A stretch of 64,000 nucleotides of DNA from Campylobacter showae CSUNSWCD (lineage in GTDB: Bacteria; Campylobacterota; Campylobacteria; Campylobacterales; Campylobacteraceae): NCBI RefSeq assembly GCF_000313615.1, contig NZ_AMZQ01000016.1:1-64000 (forward strand), in the 5' to 3' direction. Each line of letters begins with the position of its first letter. The stretch's first letter is position 1. The notes under the pieces are model-generated. The model had not been told where the DNA came from. It was given only the letters and a program-made list of their open reading frames with translations, and made no database searches. The translations under genes were made by a program, and so were the position numbers. Below are positions 37,301 through 46,732 of the stretch, in pieces.

Positions 37301-38035
37301 TTTAACATATCCCGTTGTAAAACCGGTAAAACTATCGTCGATTTTAACGTTTAGCATATCATTACCGGCTCCGCCGTCTATCTTATCTTCAACGCTTAAA
37401 GTGTTTCTATCTGCAAATGAGCTAGCGACGGCGCTATATATATCAACACCCGCGCTACCAGTCAACGTTTCTGCACCATTTGTCAAAGTATGCACGGTAG
37501 CGCTTGCTAATGCATCTATTTTTGCTTTTTGCTCATCAAAGTTTGTAGCCGTAGTGGTTCTGATAATCTCTTGGAATATAGCGTAATCATAGTTGCCTAG
37601 ACTATCTGTTTGAATATTTGGTATTTTTTCAGCCATATAAGCAGACAAAGCAGTCTTGTTCTCGAAAATTTTAGCCGCCACCGGATCTGCCGCTTTCGCT
37701 AATGCGGATGTAGCTACTTCAAATAATTTAACTAGAGTTTCGCCTCTACTGTGACCTAGTTGTAGGTGAAGAACCCATGAATCGATACCGTTTGGATCTT
37801 GGCTGTAATCTTTGCCTAAGATGTTTTTATATATCGTTTCAATGTAGCCTTTATCGGTATCTATCGTATTACCATAGTACGCTAAAGCCGCAGGGGACTC
37901 CAGCATTAGCTGGGCTAGCTGTGCTTGAGTTTTATTGGCTCCTGCCGCCACCCATGCGTTAAAGCCTGCACCTTCTGGGGCACGGTTAAATAACGCTACG
38001 TAAAGCTGTGCAACTTGTGCTTGTGTTACTGCCAT
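34337..38035 (-). CDS. S-layer-type protein with DUF4214 N-terminus, copy 1
   Basis: 1232 aa, no signal peptide and no cysteine that I can find, as usual for surface-layer proteins. Residues 1-180 are the conserved block shared by all five copies: MAVTQAQVAQLYVALFNRAP, then GKDYSQDPNGIDSW and HLQLGHSRGETLVKLFEVA (DUF4214). An RTX-like DGGAGNDML follows near 220. The middle is a long Asn/Thr/Val-rich beta-repeat region, and the end has a second GAGNDTFD and the shared C-terminal block (NDTYLVYN...VKLSGVNI) likely to be the type I secretion signal. Export by SapDEF is inferred. Own promoter and terminator. Confidence 0.85.
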   Translation of the reverse strand: MAVTQAQVAQLYVALFNRAPEGAGFNAWVAAGANKTQAQLAQLMLESPAALAYYGNTIDTDKGYIETIYKNILGKDYSQDPNGIDSWVLHLQLGHSRGETLVKLFEVATSALAKAADPVAAKIFENKTALSAYMAEKIPNIQTDSLGNYDYAIFQEIIRTTTATNFDEQKAKIDALASATVHTLTNGAETLTGSAGVDIYSAVASSFADRNTLSVEDKIDGGAGNDMLNVKIDDSFTGFTTGYVKNVEALNLANTSNTQRVFNADKVEGLQSVSTHGTNGIRVTNLSNIVDLTVIDQKDSTEVGIAYNTELVKGKNDSQNLTLNNVGRATPDTENDSHKNSLKVKFNGIETLNITTREKASYIKDVENKFITVKGEADLTISTKDKDIHTKDFVNSLDASALTGNLTADLTESAYYTSIKSGNGNDTIKIGKLESNSVSIDMGAGNDTLQIEKVSSLKQIQLKGVDSIEIFDKNDSVSALDLTGQTDVKSLTAGQLDATLVITSSSIKTVNLTDKVDAKATSVGNGQGVLHINDKFVDTINYAIDNATTPQDIIGKVRVSESKNLTVNLDKSVKTVNGNLTDNAASVIEAPKATTINVNVNMVENSGLSLRNIHELKTINLTNNDPKKFTFDIHEDARVKTLNIATLGALDVLDKGLQYVSEINVKGLANMPVASLVELHNLGATDSENGVKLNVNDLVTVYQGSSHVTALKVGDVTTKKSTNAGANFNFKNVTNDIEVNKFDVGGEITFVANKIGNVKIADEIKSKNSGATFDISDSRFNVDIANNIDVKNDLNFTAKGVTGQVLISNIKAENVNINLSNIKGQNAPSAVNIGNMNADHVKNVNITLKDVFKDVVVGALDLKSAAVIDGKIKVKDSTSINIDAGNTKGIVNLGATGSVSADSVTVDLSKTIGANVFNSIVADTVVYKGSTQTPLSTDVNITMKQDINSKDFVANVTTSAQADKLVVTAATKFSLVNGSESVEGKDLETATISGDMGTGTDEYTFNDTNAEKLTKIDFSGLKNVEKGTITNTASKVIEIIKATDGDDTITLAGDQKAAKISIDAGEGNNTIKTGTFLAPGSAGADPKGQIITIKSGSGNDTFDVSTSVIGAGFDSANESHTRLVTIDKINVGDKIKFAGGTAPIEKVAIDANGNAQDNFALAAKHGGFFGGSHNQAGKIYAYSYLNDTYLVYNAATGDADFGAGDTIVKLSGVNIANLDTTVNAGEVTINAF

Positions 38036-38106
38036 TAAGGACTCCTTTTTAGTGTGTTTCTTGAGTTTTTGGGTATCTTTACAGAATACTATTGCTAATT
38101 ATAGCA
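38036..38106 (-). promoter_or_regulatory. Conserved S-layer promoter and leader, copy 1
   Basis: On the minus strand TGCTATAAT (38106-38098) is an extended -10 box. It is followed by a leader of about 55 bases containing TACCCAAAAACTCAAG and AAACACACTAAAAAGGAG, then the start codon. The Shine-Dalgarno is AAGGAG. The same block, almost base for base, precedes copies 2, 3 and 4. Confidence 0.75.
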
Positions 38107-38187
38107 TAAAAATATTAGAAAAGAGAAAGTGCGCAAATAAATTTAAAAATTCAAATGTAGAAAAAAGTATAAAAATTTTATTAAAAT

Positions 38188-38217
38188 TAACCTGCGGTTA
38201 AAATTAACCGCAGGTTA
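38188..38217 (-). terminator. Terminator of the second S-layer gene
   Basis: TAACCTGCGGTTA (38188-38200) pairs with 38205-38217, a 13-bp stem with a 4-nt loop. On the minus strand an AT-rich tract (AATTTTAATAAAATTTTT) follows. Confidence 0.65.
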
Positions 38218-38235
38218 TATCGGACAGAAATCAGC

Positions 38236-41200
38236 TTATATAGTAAGTACGCCGCTATCCAATGATGGATTCAAATCTTCGATATTGTAGCCTGCTAGTT
38301 TTACTAGATTATCGCTAGCCGTAAGAGCCGAATTTCCACCATCAGTATCTTTTACTAAGTATGTATCATTTTTATAAGTAAATGCCCATACTTTATTAGC
38401 CACAGTAGCGGCATCGTCTGTTAATACCTTATTTACAGCATCTTTTAGCGTAGCTTCCGCATTTAGATCCGTAGCTGTATATTTAGCCCACTGGCTTACG
38501 GTGGCACCCAGCTCGATCTTGTCGCCTTTTTCGATATTGACTAGAGATACATATTTGCTAGCATTTGCGTCAGTTACTGCGGCATTTAACTTAAACGTAT
38601 CTACGCCTCTACCGCCGTCGATAGTGACTACGTTAGGTTTTTCCGTAGTGCCTGCAACTGTTATCGCACCGACAGTGATCACGTCTTTGCCGTCAGTTGC
38701 CACTAGGCTTAGCGATTGCTTATTTGTGGTCAATACGGTCGTTAAATCGATAACGCCGTGTTCGGCACTCTTTAGTCCGCTCAAATTTACAGTTTTTAGA
38801 TTATTTGAAGCAACTAGATCGAGAGTATATTTATCTTCGCCGTCGCCTAGAGTTCCAGTTACCGTAAATGTTTCGGCTTTTACAGTTGATTTAAACACGA
38901 ATTCGTCTTGTCCAACAGAGCCGGTTACATCTATCTTTGAGTCTACGTTTATCTTATCTGTTGAAGCTACTTCTAGAGTTACGGCATTGCTAGGCGTTAT
39001 AGCAGAGCCTTTATAGACGATCTCGCCGCCTTTGATACTTCCTACGACATTAGCCTGTAGAGACTTGCTTAGATCTATCGTTACTTTAGAATCGGCACCG
39101 GTATCGATATTGCCTATCGTCACCTTACCTTCCGTTACGCCAGAGGTAATATTTACCGCACTCTTATGAATGTCATAGAAATTTGGGGACTCTTTTATAG
39201 TTATAGCACCTACTTTTAACTCTTTTGCTAGTTTATCGGCTGTTACTGTATATGTAGTGCCTTCATTTTGGTCGCCATTGCCAAAAGTACCTACGGTCAC
39301 GGAATCTTTTACATTAGTAAATTTAAGCGTAGCAGTAGAGTCTATTTGAGTACCGCTGATGTTGCCGATATTAATCTTATCACCCAAATTTTTAAAGTCG
39401 CCGTTTAGCGAATTTAGATTTGAGATGTTGCCTATAGTTACGATGTCTTTGATACCGTCTAGTGATAGATTGGCCTCATGAGCTTTACCGTTGGTAGCGG
39501 TTGCCATTAGATCAATATCTGCTACTTTAAAAGTTTTTTCTACATTTTTTGCCACGATTTTTATTTCGCTAGCCTTTATACCACCAGTATTACCGATAGT
39601 TACGCTATCTTTCATATTTTCGAAATTTAGCAATATTGCAGATTTTTCCTTTGAATTTGTGATATTTCCTAAAGTAAATGCCTTTTTAATATTTCTGTAG
39701 TCGCCGTCAAGGGAACTTAAATTAACTATGTTTCCAATGCTTACGCCGCCCTTAACATCAAATATAGCCATTCTTAGGTTATCGGTACTTTGGGTGGCTA
39801 TAGTATCGGCATCTATGTTGCCCACATTTAAGTCTTTTGCTAAAGTTTTAGCGATTATTACAGTATTACCTGATTTTATATTGCCAATAGTTGCATTGTC
39901 TCTAATATCTTCTAAATTTACGTTAAATCTAGCGTTTATTTGAGTATTGGTTATTACGTTACCTACGCTTAGTACGCCGAGCTGTTTAGCGGTCAAATTT
40001 ATGCCGTGAAGCGAGCTGTTGTGGCCCAAGTTACCCAAAACAACATCAGAGTCAGTTGTATCGTCAGATTTGATAATACCTTGAAGACTGATTTCGGAGA
40101 TATTTCTCAAATGAGCCTCGTTACTTGTGCTCAAATCTTTTATGTTAAAGCTAGAAGCAGTTTTTACGTTTAATGTGGCTAGTTTATCAAGTGCTTGGAG
40201 TGCACTATTTACTCGCAGTTCAAAATCCTTACCCTCATTTACATAGTTAATAGTCTCGAGAGATGCTGTATCGATTAGTCTAAAGCTATCGACGCTATAC
40301 TTGGTCTCGTCTGCTGATTTTTCTATGTTCATATTTAAAGTCTTTAAACTCGTAGCCTCCAAAGACTGCTCGCCGCCGCCCAAGTCGCTCACATTTGAGT
40401 ATTTGTCTATGTTCATAGTAAGCTTGGTAGCGCTATTGGCGACTATTTTCTTTGTAGTCGCAAAATTTGGCACGCGGTAAGTACTCAAGTCGCGATCGGT
40501 GAAATTTATGGTATCTAAAGTAGCCGTAGTTACGTTTACCCTTGTATTCTCTACATAATCAGTGTCGATGTTTAAAGTAGTAATCGCTGAATTTGTAACA
40601 TTTACGGTGTTATTATTCTCTACGACCGTTACAGACTTCACGTCTTGGGCATTGGCTAGATCTAGAGTACCGTTGTTGCCTTTTACGAACGTTACGTTTT
40701 CTACGTTACTTGAGTTTAATCTTCTAGTTCCGGATAGATCCTCAAACTCTATGCTATCATCGTTAGCGCCACCGTCTATGACTAGATCAGGATTCGCTCC
40801 AGCTATACCGTTAAATTTAAATAGATCCTTACCGCTACCGCCTTTTACGCTCTTTAGCTGAGTAGAAGTTTTTAGTTCGGCCGTCAAATTTCCAGTAAAG
40901 CCTGAAGCATCTAAGCTCTCCACGTCTGTACCGGTTTTAATGTCTAAATTTACATTTCCTTTCACGGTTATGTTTTTATTATTTACATCTTTGATATAGC
41001 TCTCTTGGGTTCTTGTGGTGATGTTTAGATTTTCAATACCGTCAAATTTAACGCCTACGTGATTTTTATAGTAATTGTAAGCAGGATTTGAAACCAAATC
41101 GTCAGTTTTATTTCCTACGTTTTCTAATACCAACTCTTGAGAGTCATTTGAGCCGGCAACGGTGCTTGGGTTGTACACTATCGCTATCTCGCCTCTTTTA

Positions 41201-42081
41201 ATATCATTAGCAGACAAGGTTACGATTTTTGCTTCATTTGTTAGTCTTGAAGCATAGTCGCCTATCATAACCACGTTTTGAACATCTTCCATGTTGTTCA
41301 TATTGAAATATCTAACAGCATTTGAAGTGTTTGTAATTTCAAGATTTTCGATATTTTTAACACTACCGGTAGTTAGGCCTGTAAAGTTCGTATCAAGTGA
41401 TACTTTTAGCGTATCGTTGCCGCCTTTTCCGTCAAGTTTGTCTGCTGGCTGGAAAGTATTTTTGCCCATAAAGCCGCTTACGACGGTTTCAAAAATATTG
41501 TCGCTATTGTTGCCGTTAATATCATCCACGTTTGTAGTGAAATTTACTTTCACTGCATCATCGACTAGTCTTTTTTGCTGAGCTAGGTTATAAGCGTTTG
41601 TTTCACTAATGATTTGTTTAAATAGCGTATAATTGTAATTGCCTTCTTCGTCCTTATCTACGTTGCCTATTCTTTGAGAAACGTATTCCGATATAGCTAT
41701 CTTGTTGTCAAATACTTTAGCAGCTACAGGGTCTGCGGCTCTTGCTATATCAGACTGCGCTACTTCAAATAATTTAACTAGAGTTTCGCCTCTGCTGTGA
41801 CCTAGTTGTAGGTGAAGAACCCATGAATCGATACCGTTTGGATCTTGGGTGTAATCTTTTCCTAAGACGTTTTTATAGATCATCTCTACAAAGTCTTTAT
41901 CATTGTCGATAGCACCGTTAAAATATGTTTTTACCGCAGGGGCTTGAAGCATAGTATCGGCAACTTGCGCCATAGTTTTGTTGGCGCCGTCAGCCATCCA
42001 GTTTCTAAGGCCTTCTCCTTCTGCCGCACGATTAAATAACGCTACGTAAAGCTGTGCAACTTGTGCTTGTGTTACTGCCAT
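38236..42081 (-). CDS. S-layer-type protein with DUF4214 N-terminus, copy 2
   Basis: 1281 aa, no signal peptide, no cysteine seen. The N-terminal block is the most diverged of the minus-strand copies at residues 19-60 (FNRAAEGEGLRNWMADGANK) but is nearly identical in DNA to copy 1 around GIDSWVLHLQLGHSRGETLVKLFEVA. RTX-like GKGGNDTLKV is near 215. From about 700 to 1010 a repeating pattern of the form VTIGNI/FKVADI recurs every 25-40 residues, suggesting a stacked beta structure. The C-terminus resembles copy 3 (AKYTATDL, NKVWAFTY, DNLVKLAG). Own promoter and terminator. Confidence 0.85.
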   Translation of the reverse strand: MAVTQAQVAQLYVALFNRAAEGEGLRNWMADGANKTMAQVADTMLQAPAVKTYFNGAIDNDKDFVEMIYKNVLGKDYTQDPNGIDSWVLHLQLGHSRGETLVKLFEVAQSDIARAADPVAAKVFDNKIAISEYVSQRIGNVDKDEEGNYNYTLFKQIISETNAYNLAQQKRLVDDAVKVNFTTNVDDINGNNSDNIFETVVSGFMGKNTFQPADKLDGKGGNDTLKVSLDTNFTGLTTGSVKNIENLEITNTSNAVRYFNMNNMEDVQNVVMIGDYASRLTNEAKIVTLSANDIKRGEIAIVYNPSTVAGSNDSQELVLENVGNKTDDLVSNPAYNYYKNHVGVKFDGIENLNITTRTQESYIKDVNNKNITVKGNVNLDIKTGTDVESLDASGFTGNLTAELKTSTQLKSVKGGSGKDLFKFNGIAGANPDLVIDGGANDDSIEFEDLSGTRRLNSSNVENVTFVKGNNGTLDLANAQDVKSVTVVENNNTVNVTNSAITTLNIDTDYVENTRVNVTTATLDTINFTDRDLSTYRVPNFATTKKIVANSATKLTMNIDKYSNVSDLGGGEQSLEATSLKTLNMNIEKSADETKYSVDSFRLIDTASLETINYVNEGKDFELRVNSALQALDKLATLNVKTASSFNIKDLSTSNEAHLRNISEISLQGIIKSDDTTDSDVVLGNLGHNSSLHGINLTAKQLGVLSVGNVITNTQINARFNVNLEDIRDNATIGNIKSGNTVIIAKTLAKDLNVGNIDADTIATQSTDNLRMAIFDVKGGVSIGNIVNLSSLDGDYRNIKKAFTLGNITNSKEKSAILLNFENMKDSVTIGNTGGIKASEIKIVAKNVEKTFKVADIDLMATATNGKAHEANLSLDGIKDIVTIGNISNLNSLNGDFKNLGDKINIGNISGTQIDSTATLKFTNVKDSVTVGTFGNGDQNEGTTYTVTADKLAKELKVGAITIKESPNFYDIHKSAVNITSGVTEGKVTIGNIDTGADSKVTIDLSKSLQANVVGSIKGGEIVYKGSAITPSNAVTLEVASTDKINVDSKIDVTGSVGQDEFVFKSTVKAETFTVTGTLGDGEDKYTLDLVASNNLKTVNLSGLKSAEHGVIDLTTVLTTNKQSLSLVATDGKDVITVGAITVAGTTEKPNVVTIDGGRGVDTFKLNAAVTDANASKYVSLVNIEKGDKIELGATVSQWAKYTATDLNAEATLKDAVNKVLTDDAATVANKVWAFTYKNDTYLVKDTDGGNSALTASDNLVKLAGYNIEDLNPSLDSGVLTI

Positions 42082-42152
42082 TAAGGACTCCTTTTTAGTG
42101 TGTTTCTTGAGTTTTTGGGTATCTTTACAGAATACTATTGCTAATTATAGCA
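42082..42152 (-). promoter_or_regulatory. Conserved S-layer promoter and leader, copy 2
   Basis: TGCTATAAT on the minus strand (42152-42144), then the same leader and AAGGAG ribosome-binding site as in copy 1, with no difference that I see between the -10 box and the start codon. Confidence 0.75.
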
Positions 42153-42259
42153 TAAAAAAATTAAAAGGAATAAAATTTGTTTAAGTATTTTAAAAAAGTT
42201 TTATGAAAGAGCGGTATAAATTTAAAACTATTAAATTAAAAACAGTATACGTTTAATAG

Positions 42260-42288
42260 AAATTCGGCGGAATTAAACCGCCGAATTT
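42260..42288 (-). terminator. Terminator of the third S-layer gene
   Basis: AAATTCGGCGG (42260-42270) pairs with 42278-42288, an 11-bp stem with a 7-nt loop, beginning 16 bases beyond the stop codon on the minus strand. Confidence 0.6.
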
Positions 42289-42303
42289 TCAGCTTTTTAG
42301 AAA

Positions 42304-45300
42304 TTAGGCATTTGTTACGGTTAGCTCGTTTGCATTTAGGTTTGCGTCAAATACGTCAAAATGCGACAATCCAGCAAGCTTAACTAGATTATCGTCGGCA
42401 CTTAATTCAGTGCTTGAACCGTCGTTATCACGTACTAGATAAGTTTCGTTGCCGTATGAGAACGCCCAAACTTTATTAGCAGTGTTAGCAGCGGCGCTAG
42501 TTAATACCTTATTTGCAGCCGCCAATAAGCTAGCTTCGCTATCCAAATCAGTTGCAGTATATTTTGCAAAAGCAGTAGCGGTGCCCAGGTCTATCTTATC
42601 GCCTCTACCGATATCGGAAATGGTTACGTATTTGCTAGCAGTGGCATCTGTTTTTGCTTCAGCTAACTTAAACGTATCTTTACCCGCTCCGCCGCTTATA
42701 ACGAATTTTTTATCGCTAGTTAGCTCCGCTCCGCTAGCAAATTCTATATAGTCGTCGCCGGCGCCTAGGCTTATATTGATATCGTTTGCTTGAGCCGTGC
42801 CAATAGTTACCTTGTCGTTTCCGGCAGCGGTTTCTACGCTCTTTAAGGATTCAGAATTTATCTCTATTTCAGTGGCTGTAGTAGCGCCCTTGATAGTAGT
42901 CAGTGAGACATTGTTAGAACCCACGGTTAATTCGGTCTTGCCGCTAGCATTTGTATAGCCGCTTAGATCGATGGTTTTTAGTCCCATTAAGGCATCTGTA
43001 TCTATCGACAAGTCAGAATTTTGACCGGCGCTCTTCAAGCTAGAAGGATTTGTTACACCGCCTTTTATAGTTAAAGTTTTGACTTGCTCGCTGTAATTGG
43101 TCGATGTGATACTTCCCTTGACGTTGGTTAAATTTGCAACGAAATTTACGTCATCCGTATTGGTCGCCCAGCTGATTATATCTATATTGTACTTACTTAC
43201 GGCATCTCCCGCATAACCCTTGATTGTTACGCTACTATGAGCTCTTACGCTTGTAGTGCCGATTATAGGCGCTGTAACGTTAGCCACGTCCATGGTTACG
43301 TTTTTACCGCTTACGCTCGTAAATGATGCGGTCTCTAGATAGGTATTTGTTCCGGTACTTATCATCACGTCGCCATCCGTTGCCGCCACACCGCCTACGG
43401 TCAATGATTTTAGATTATTTACGTTCAAATTTACGCTAGTGCCGGTTATAAACCCAAATGTTGCTGTAGCATCATTGTCGTTAGTTCTAACGTCGACATT
43501 TACTTTACCGAAATTTTTAACGCCAGTAGATGGATCGTCGGCAGATATGGTGCCAACCACTAATGTTTCTTGACCGCTAAACTTGAGAGTTACGTCTTTA
43601 GCGGACGAATTAACATTGCCTACTTTGACCAAAGCATCTTGTATGCTTGTAGTAGTCGTGATATTTACGTCGCCTCTGTGATCCTTATTATTTACGGTGT
43701 CTAAAAGCCCTGTGGCGCTTACATTGCCTATAGTTACGGATTTTTGATTTGATACGTTTACGCTTACGTCTTTAGCGCTTGCAGACAGATCTCCGTATGT
43801 TAAAACTGCGTCTGTTACGCCGGAAGCGGCACTTGCGCTTACAGCCAACCCTTTAGTCGCTCCGACTATACCTTTGATATTTGTAGTGCTTTGCGCAACG
43901 GTAGCTACGGTTTTGATATTAGCAGAACCGCCGACTGCTATGTCGCTACTGCCGGAGCCTAGCTGTAAAACCTTATATCCGCTAGCCGTTACGTCTAGAT
44001 TGCCGGTCGCTTTTACAACGCCGTTGATTTTCACTTCGCCGTCAGTTAAGTTGGCTTTTGAAGTGTGATTTAGGGTTACGTTTCTACCGATAACATAGCC
44101 GTAATCTGCCGTAGAGCCTTTTTGCGTAAAATGCGTAGTCAAATTTACATCACCTGCAGCATTTATAGCAGCTACATTTAATGTTTTTTGTCCATTCGCG
44201 TTTATATTTACGTTGTTAACTGTATATGCGTTCGGGCCATCTTTCGAACCGATATTGCCATATACCACGTTGCCGTCTTTCTTGTCTGTAGTATATGTCA
44301 AATTTACGTCTCTAGTGGTGTAGATATAATCGCCTTGGGCTACTGTTAAATCCTTCAATCCTTCAGCATTTAAAGTAATATCCTGAACGCCTTGAAGAGG
44401 GATCGGAAGGTATGTCTTGTCGCCTAATGTGCTAAGAGTTACGCTAGTATCGTCGCCTGTGCCTTTTAGGTTGATTTTACTGATACCGCTTAGCTTATCG
44501 CTTATAGTATAATCTCCCTTTGTCTCTACGTTTAGAGTCTTTAGGTTGTAGGCGTTAGTATTATTGCTTCCTGAAGCGTTTGCCGCCGTAATGCCAGCCG
44601 TAATATCTTTGTCGGTCTTATTTACTACGTTTAGCGTTTCAAGAGCAAACGCATTGTTTATGGTGCTATAAAAATAACTGCCCGTACTAGTGGAGTTCTC
44701 TAGAGTAAAGTCTAGCTCTTTTACGGTATTTGAGGCTACGGTTGCCATAGTAGTGCCTTGGTTTGCGGGTACGTCGCTAGCGTTGGCTACTTTTACGTTT
44801 AGCTTTTCTGTTCCGTTTGCGGTTATGCTGCCGCTGTTGCCTTTTTCTATAACGAAATCTCTTATATCGGTACTATTGTTTATAGTTACGTTTGTAGAGT
44901 AGGTGGCTTTTGCGTTTACTTTTGCTATCTTAGAGTTAAGTATATTTACATTAGCATAACTTCCGTTGATACCTAGCTCGGTTATCTCTTGCGCTCTAGT
45001 AAAGTCTAGTACGGAAGCGCTAGTGTTGATATTTAGTACTTCAACGCCGGTCATTTCTACGTGTTGGTTTCCATATATAGCGTCTATGAAGTTTACCGTA
45101 TCCTTGCCGGCTCCTCCGTCGATAGGTATGATTCTGCCGCTGGCTCCGGTTACGTTAAATACGTCGTCTTGTCCGCTGCCTTTTATGCTTTGAACGTATC
45201 CGTTGGCTTTTACGTTTGCGATTAGTTTATTGCCTTTATATTCGCTAGCGTCAAAGCTATATAGTCCGTCCGTAGTATCTACCGTTAGATCAGCCGTTCC

Positions 45301-46464
45301 TTTTATGTGCATAGTCTTTATGCTTGCAACTTGGTCTGGTTGTCTAATCGTGTTTGAAGTAAATTTAGTTAACTTGCTAGCTCCTCCTACGGCGTTAATG
45401 GTTAGAGCTTCTATATGGTCTCCGTTAACGGTAGTTATGTTTATTCTAGCATCTTTATCCATGTTTACATTATTTACAACGATTTCCTGGTTATCGTTGC
45501 TTCCGGCTAATACGTCCGTGTTGTATATTAGATTAAGTCTTCCAGAGTCAGTATTTCCGCTTAGTTTTAGATCGTTAATAAGAAGTTTTACTTTATTCTC
45601 CGGGTTGATAATGTCTATCTTATTCTCGCCGTTTAAGGTGATGGTTTCTAGGTTGTGGATATATTTAGTATCAAATCTTAAATCGCCGTTAGTCTTGTTG
45701 GTTAAATTTAGATTCTCTATATTCTTAACCTCTCCGGTTCCGTTAGTCATTCCGTAGAAGTTAGTGTATAGGTCTAAATTTAAAGTATCGTTTCCGCCTT
45801 TACCGTCTAGTTTATCGGTAGCTTTAAAGGTAGTTTGTCCGACAGTAGCAGATACGGCTCCGTTAAATACGTCTGATTTGCCGGTTCCGCTTACATCGTT
45901 AGCGCCTGCTGAAAGGTTGTGAATAGTAGGAGCTATAAGGGCGTCTATTTTTGCCTTTTGTTCGTCTAGGTTGGTATTGTTTGTAGTCGCTATTATATCT
46001 TGGAATAAAGAGTAGTCGTACGCTCCGCTTTGATCGGCTGGAATGTCGGCTATTTTTTCAGCCATATACTGAGAAATGGCTGTTTTATTTTCAAATACTT
46101 TCGCCGCTACCGGATCTGCCGCCTTTGCTATTGCAGAAGTAGCTACTTCAAATAGCTTGGCTACGGTGTCGCCTCTTGAGTTGCCTAATTGAAGGTGTTT
46201 TACCCAGGCATTAATACCGTCTGGATCTTGAGAATAGTCTTTGCCCAAGATATTTTTATAAAGCATTTCTACGAAATCTCTATCGTGATCTATGCTGCCG
46301 TTAAAATAAGCTACGGCTGCAGGGGAAGATAGCATATCGTTAGCCATCCGTGCTATCGTGGTATTTGCTCCCGCGTTTACCCATGCGTTAAAGCCTGCGC
46401 CTTCTGGGGCACGGTTAAATAACGCTACGTAAAGCTGTGCAACTTGTGCTTGTGTTACTGCCAT
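42304..46464 (-). CDS. S-layer-type protein with DUF4214 N-terminus, copy 3 (largest)
   Basis: 1386 aa, no signal peptide, no cysteine seen. The N-terminal block carries the DGINAWVKHLQLGNSRGD variant shared with copy 4. RTX-like GKGGNDTLNL is near 218, and a second GAGDDYIEF and GGAGKDTFKL are near 1270. The middle (about 690-1130) is a long series of short repeats built on VNLNVNNLKSLTVGGV-like units, consistent with a beta solenoid. The C-terminal 110 residues resemble copy 2. Its size of about 140 kDa is like the C. rectus S-layer subunit. Export by SapDEF is inferred. Confidence 0.86.
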   Translation of the reverse strand: MAVTQAQVAQLYVALFNRAPEGAGFNAWVNAGANTTIARMANDMLSSPAAVAYFNGSIDHDRDFVEMLYKNILGKDYSQDPDGINAWVKHLQLGNSRGDTVAKLFEVATSAIAKAADPVAAKVFENKTAISQYMAEKIADIPADQSGAYDYSLFQDIIATTNNTNLDEQKAKIDALIAPTIHNLSAGANDVSGTGKSDVFNGAVSATVGQTTFKATDKLDGKGGNDTLNLDLYTNFYGMTNGTGEVKNIENLNLTNKTNGDLRFDTKYIHNLETITLNGENKIDIINPENKVKLLINDLKLSGNTDSGRLNLIYNTDVLAGSNDNQEIVVNNVNMDKDARINITTVNGDHIEALTINAVGGASKLTKFTSNTIRQPDQVASIKTMHIKGTADLTVDTTDGLYSFDASEYKGNKLIANVKANGYVQSIKGSGQDDVFNVTGASGRIIPIDGGAGKDTVNFIDAIYGNQHVEMTGVEVLNINTSASVLDFTRAQEITELGINGSYANVNILNSKIAKVNAKATYSTNVTINNSTDIRDFVIEKGNSGSITANGTEKLNVKVANASDVPANQGTTMATVASNTVKELDFTLENSTSTGSYFYSTINNAFALETLNVVNKTDKDITAGITAANASGSNNTNAYNLKTLNVETKGDYTISDKLSGISKINLKGTGDDTSVTLSTLGDKTYLPIPLQGVQDITLNAEGLKDLTVAQGDYIYTTRDVNLTYTTDKKDGNVVYGNIGSKDGPNAYTVNNVNINANGQKTLNVAAINAAGDVNLTTHFTQKGSTADYGYVIGRNVTLNHTSKANLTDGEVKINGVVKATGNLDVTASGYKVLQLGSGSSDIAVGGSANIKTVATVAQSTTNIKGIVGATKGLAVSASAASGVTDAVLTYGDLSASAKDVSVNVSNQKSVTIGNVSATGLLDTVNNKDHRGDVNITTTTSIQDALVKVGNVNSSAKDVTLKFSGQETLVVGTISADDPSTGVKNFGKVNVDVRTNDNDATATFGFITGTSVNLNVNNLKSLTVGGVAATDGDVMISTGTNTYLETASFTSVSGKNVTMDVANVTAPIIGTTSVRAHSSVTIKGYAGDAVSKYNIDIISWATNTDDVNFVANLTNVKGSITSTNYSEQVKTLTIKGGVTNPSSLKSAGQNSDLSIDTDALMGLKTIDLSGYTNASGKTELTVGSNNVSLTTIKGATTATEIEINSESLKSVETAAGNDKVTIGTAQANDINISLGAGDDYIEFASGAELTSDKKFVISGGAGKDTFKLAEAKTDATASKYVTISDIGRGDKIDLGTATAFAKYTATDLDSEASLLAAANKVLTSAAANTANKVWAFSYGNETYLVRDNDGSSTELSADDNLVKLAGLSHFDVFDANLNANELTVTNA

Positions 46465-46535
46465 TGAGGACTCCTTTTTAGTATGTTTCTTGAGTTTTTG
46501 GGTATCTTTACAGAATACTGTCGCTAATTATAGCA
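46465..46535 (-). promoter_or_regulatory. Conserved S-layer promoter and leader, copy 3
   Basis: TGCTATAAT on the minus strand (46535-46527) and the same leader, with a few substitutions compared with the other three copies (for example GTATGTTTC in place of GTGTGTTTC on the plus strand). The rest of the 303-base gap to copy 4 (46536-46732) is AT-rich with no gene. Confidence 0.75.
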
Positions 46536-46732
46536 CAAAAAAATAAAATTTGTTTAAGAAGATTTGTGTATCGAATAGCCGAAGTCTAAAATTACGCTCG
46601 ACCAATAAAAAAATAAAGTGCATAACGTCAAAAAATTAGGATGCTTTTTATCGCTAAAATCATAAAATTCTATTTTAAATAGAATTTAAAAATAAATAAC
46701 TTTGAATAGAAAAAAAGTGAAAAAATATAAGA

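Noticed and set aside
45203-45757. Long open frame on the plus strand (184 codons) inside S-layer copy 3, and similar ones in copies 1, 2, 4 and 5
   Set aside because: They are antisense to large genes of strong family identity, have no family resemblance or ribosome-binding site, and come from the biased Val/Thr/Asn codons of the sense strand.
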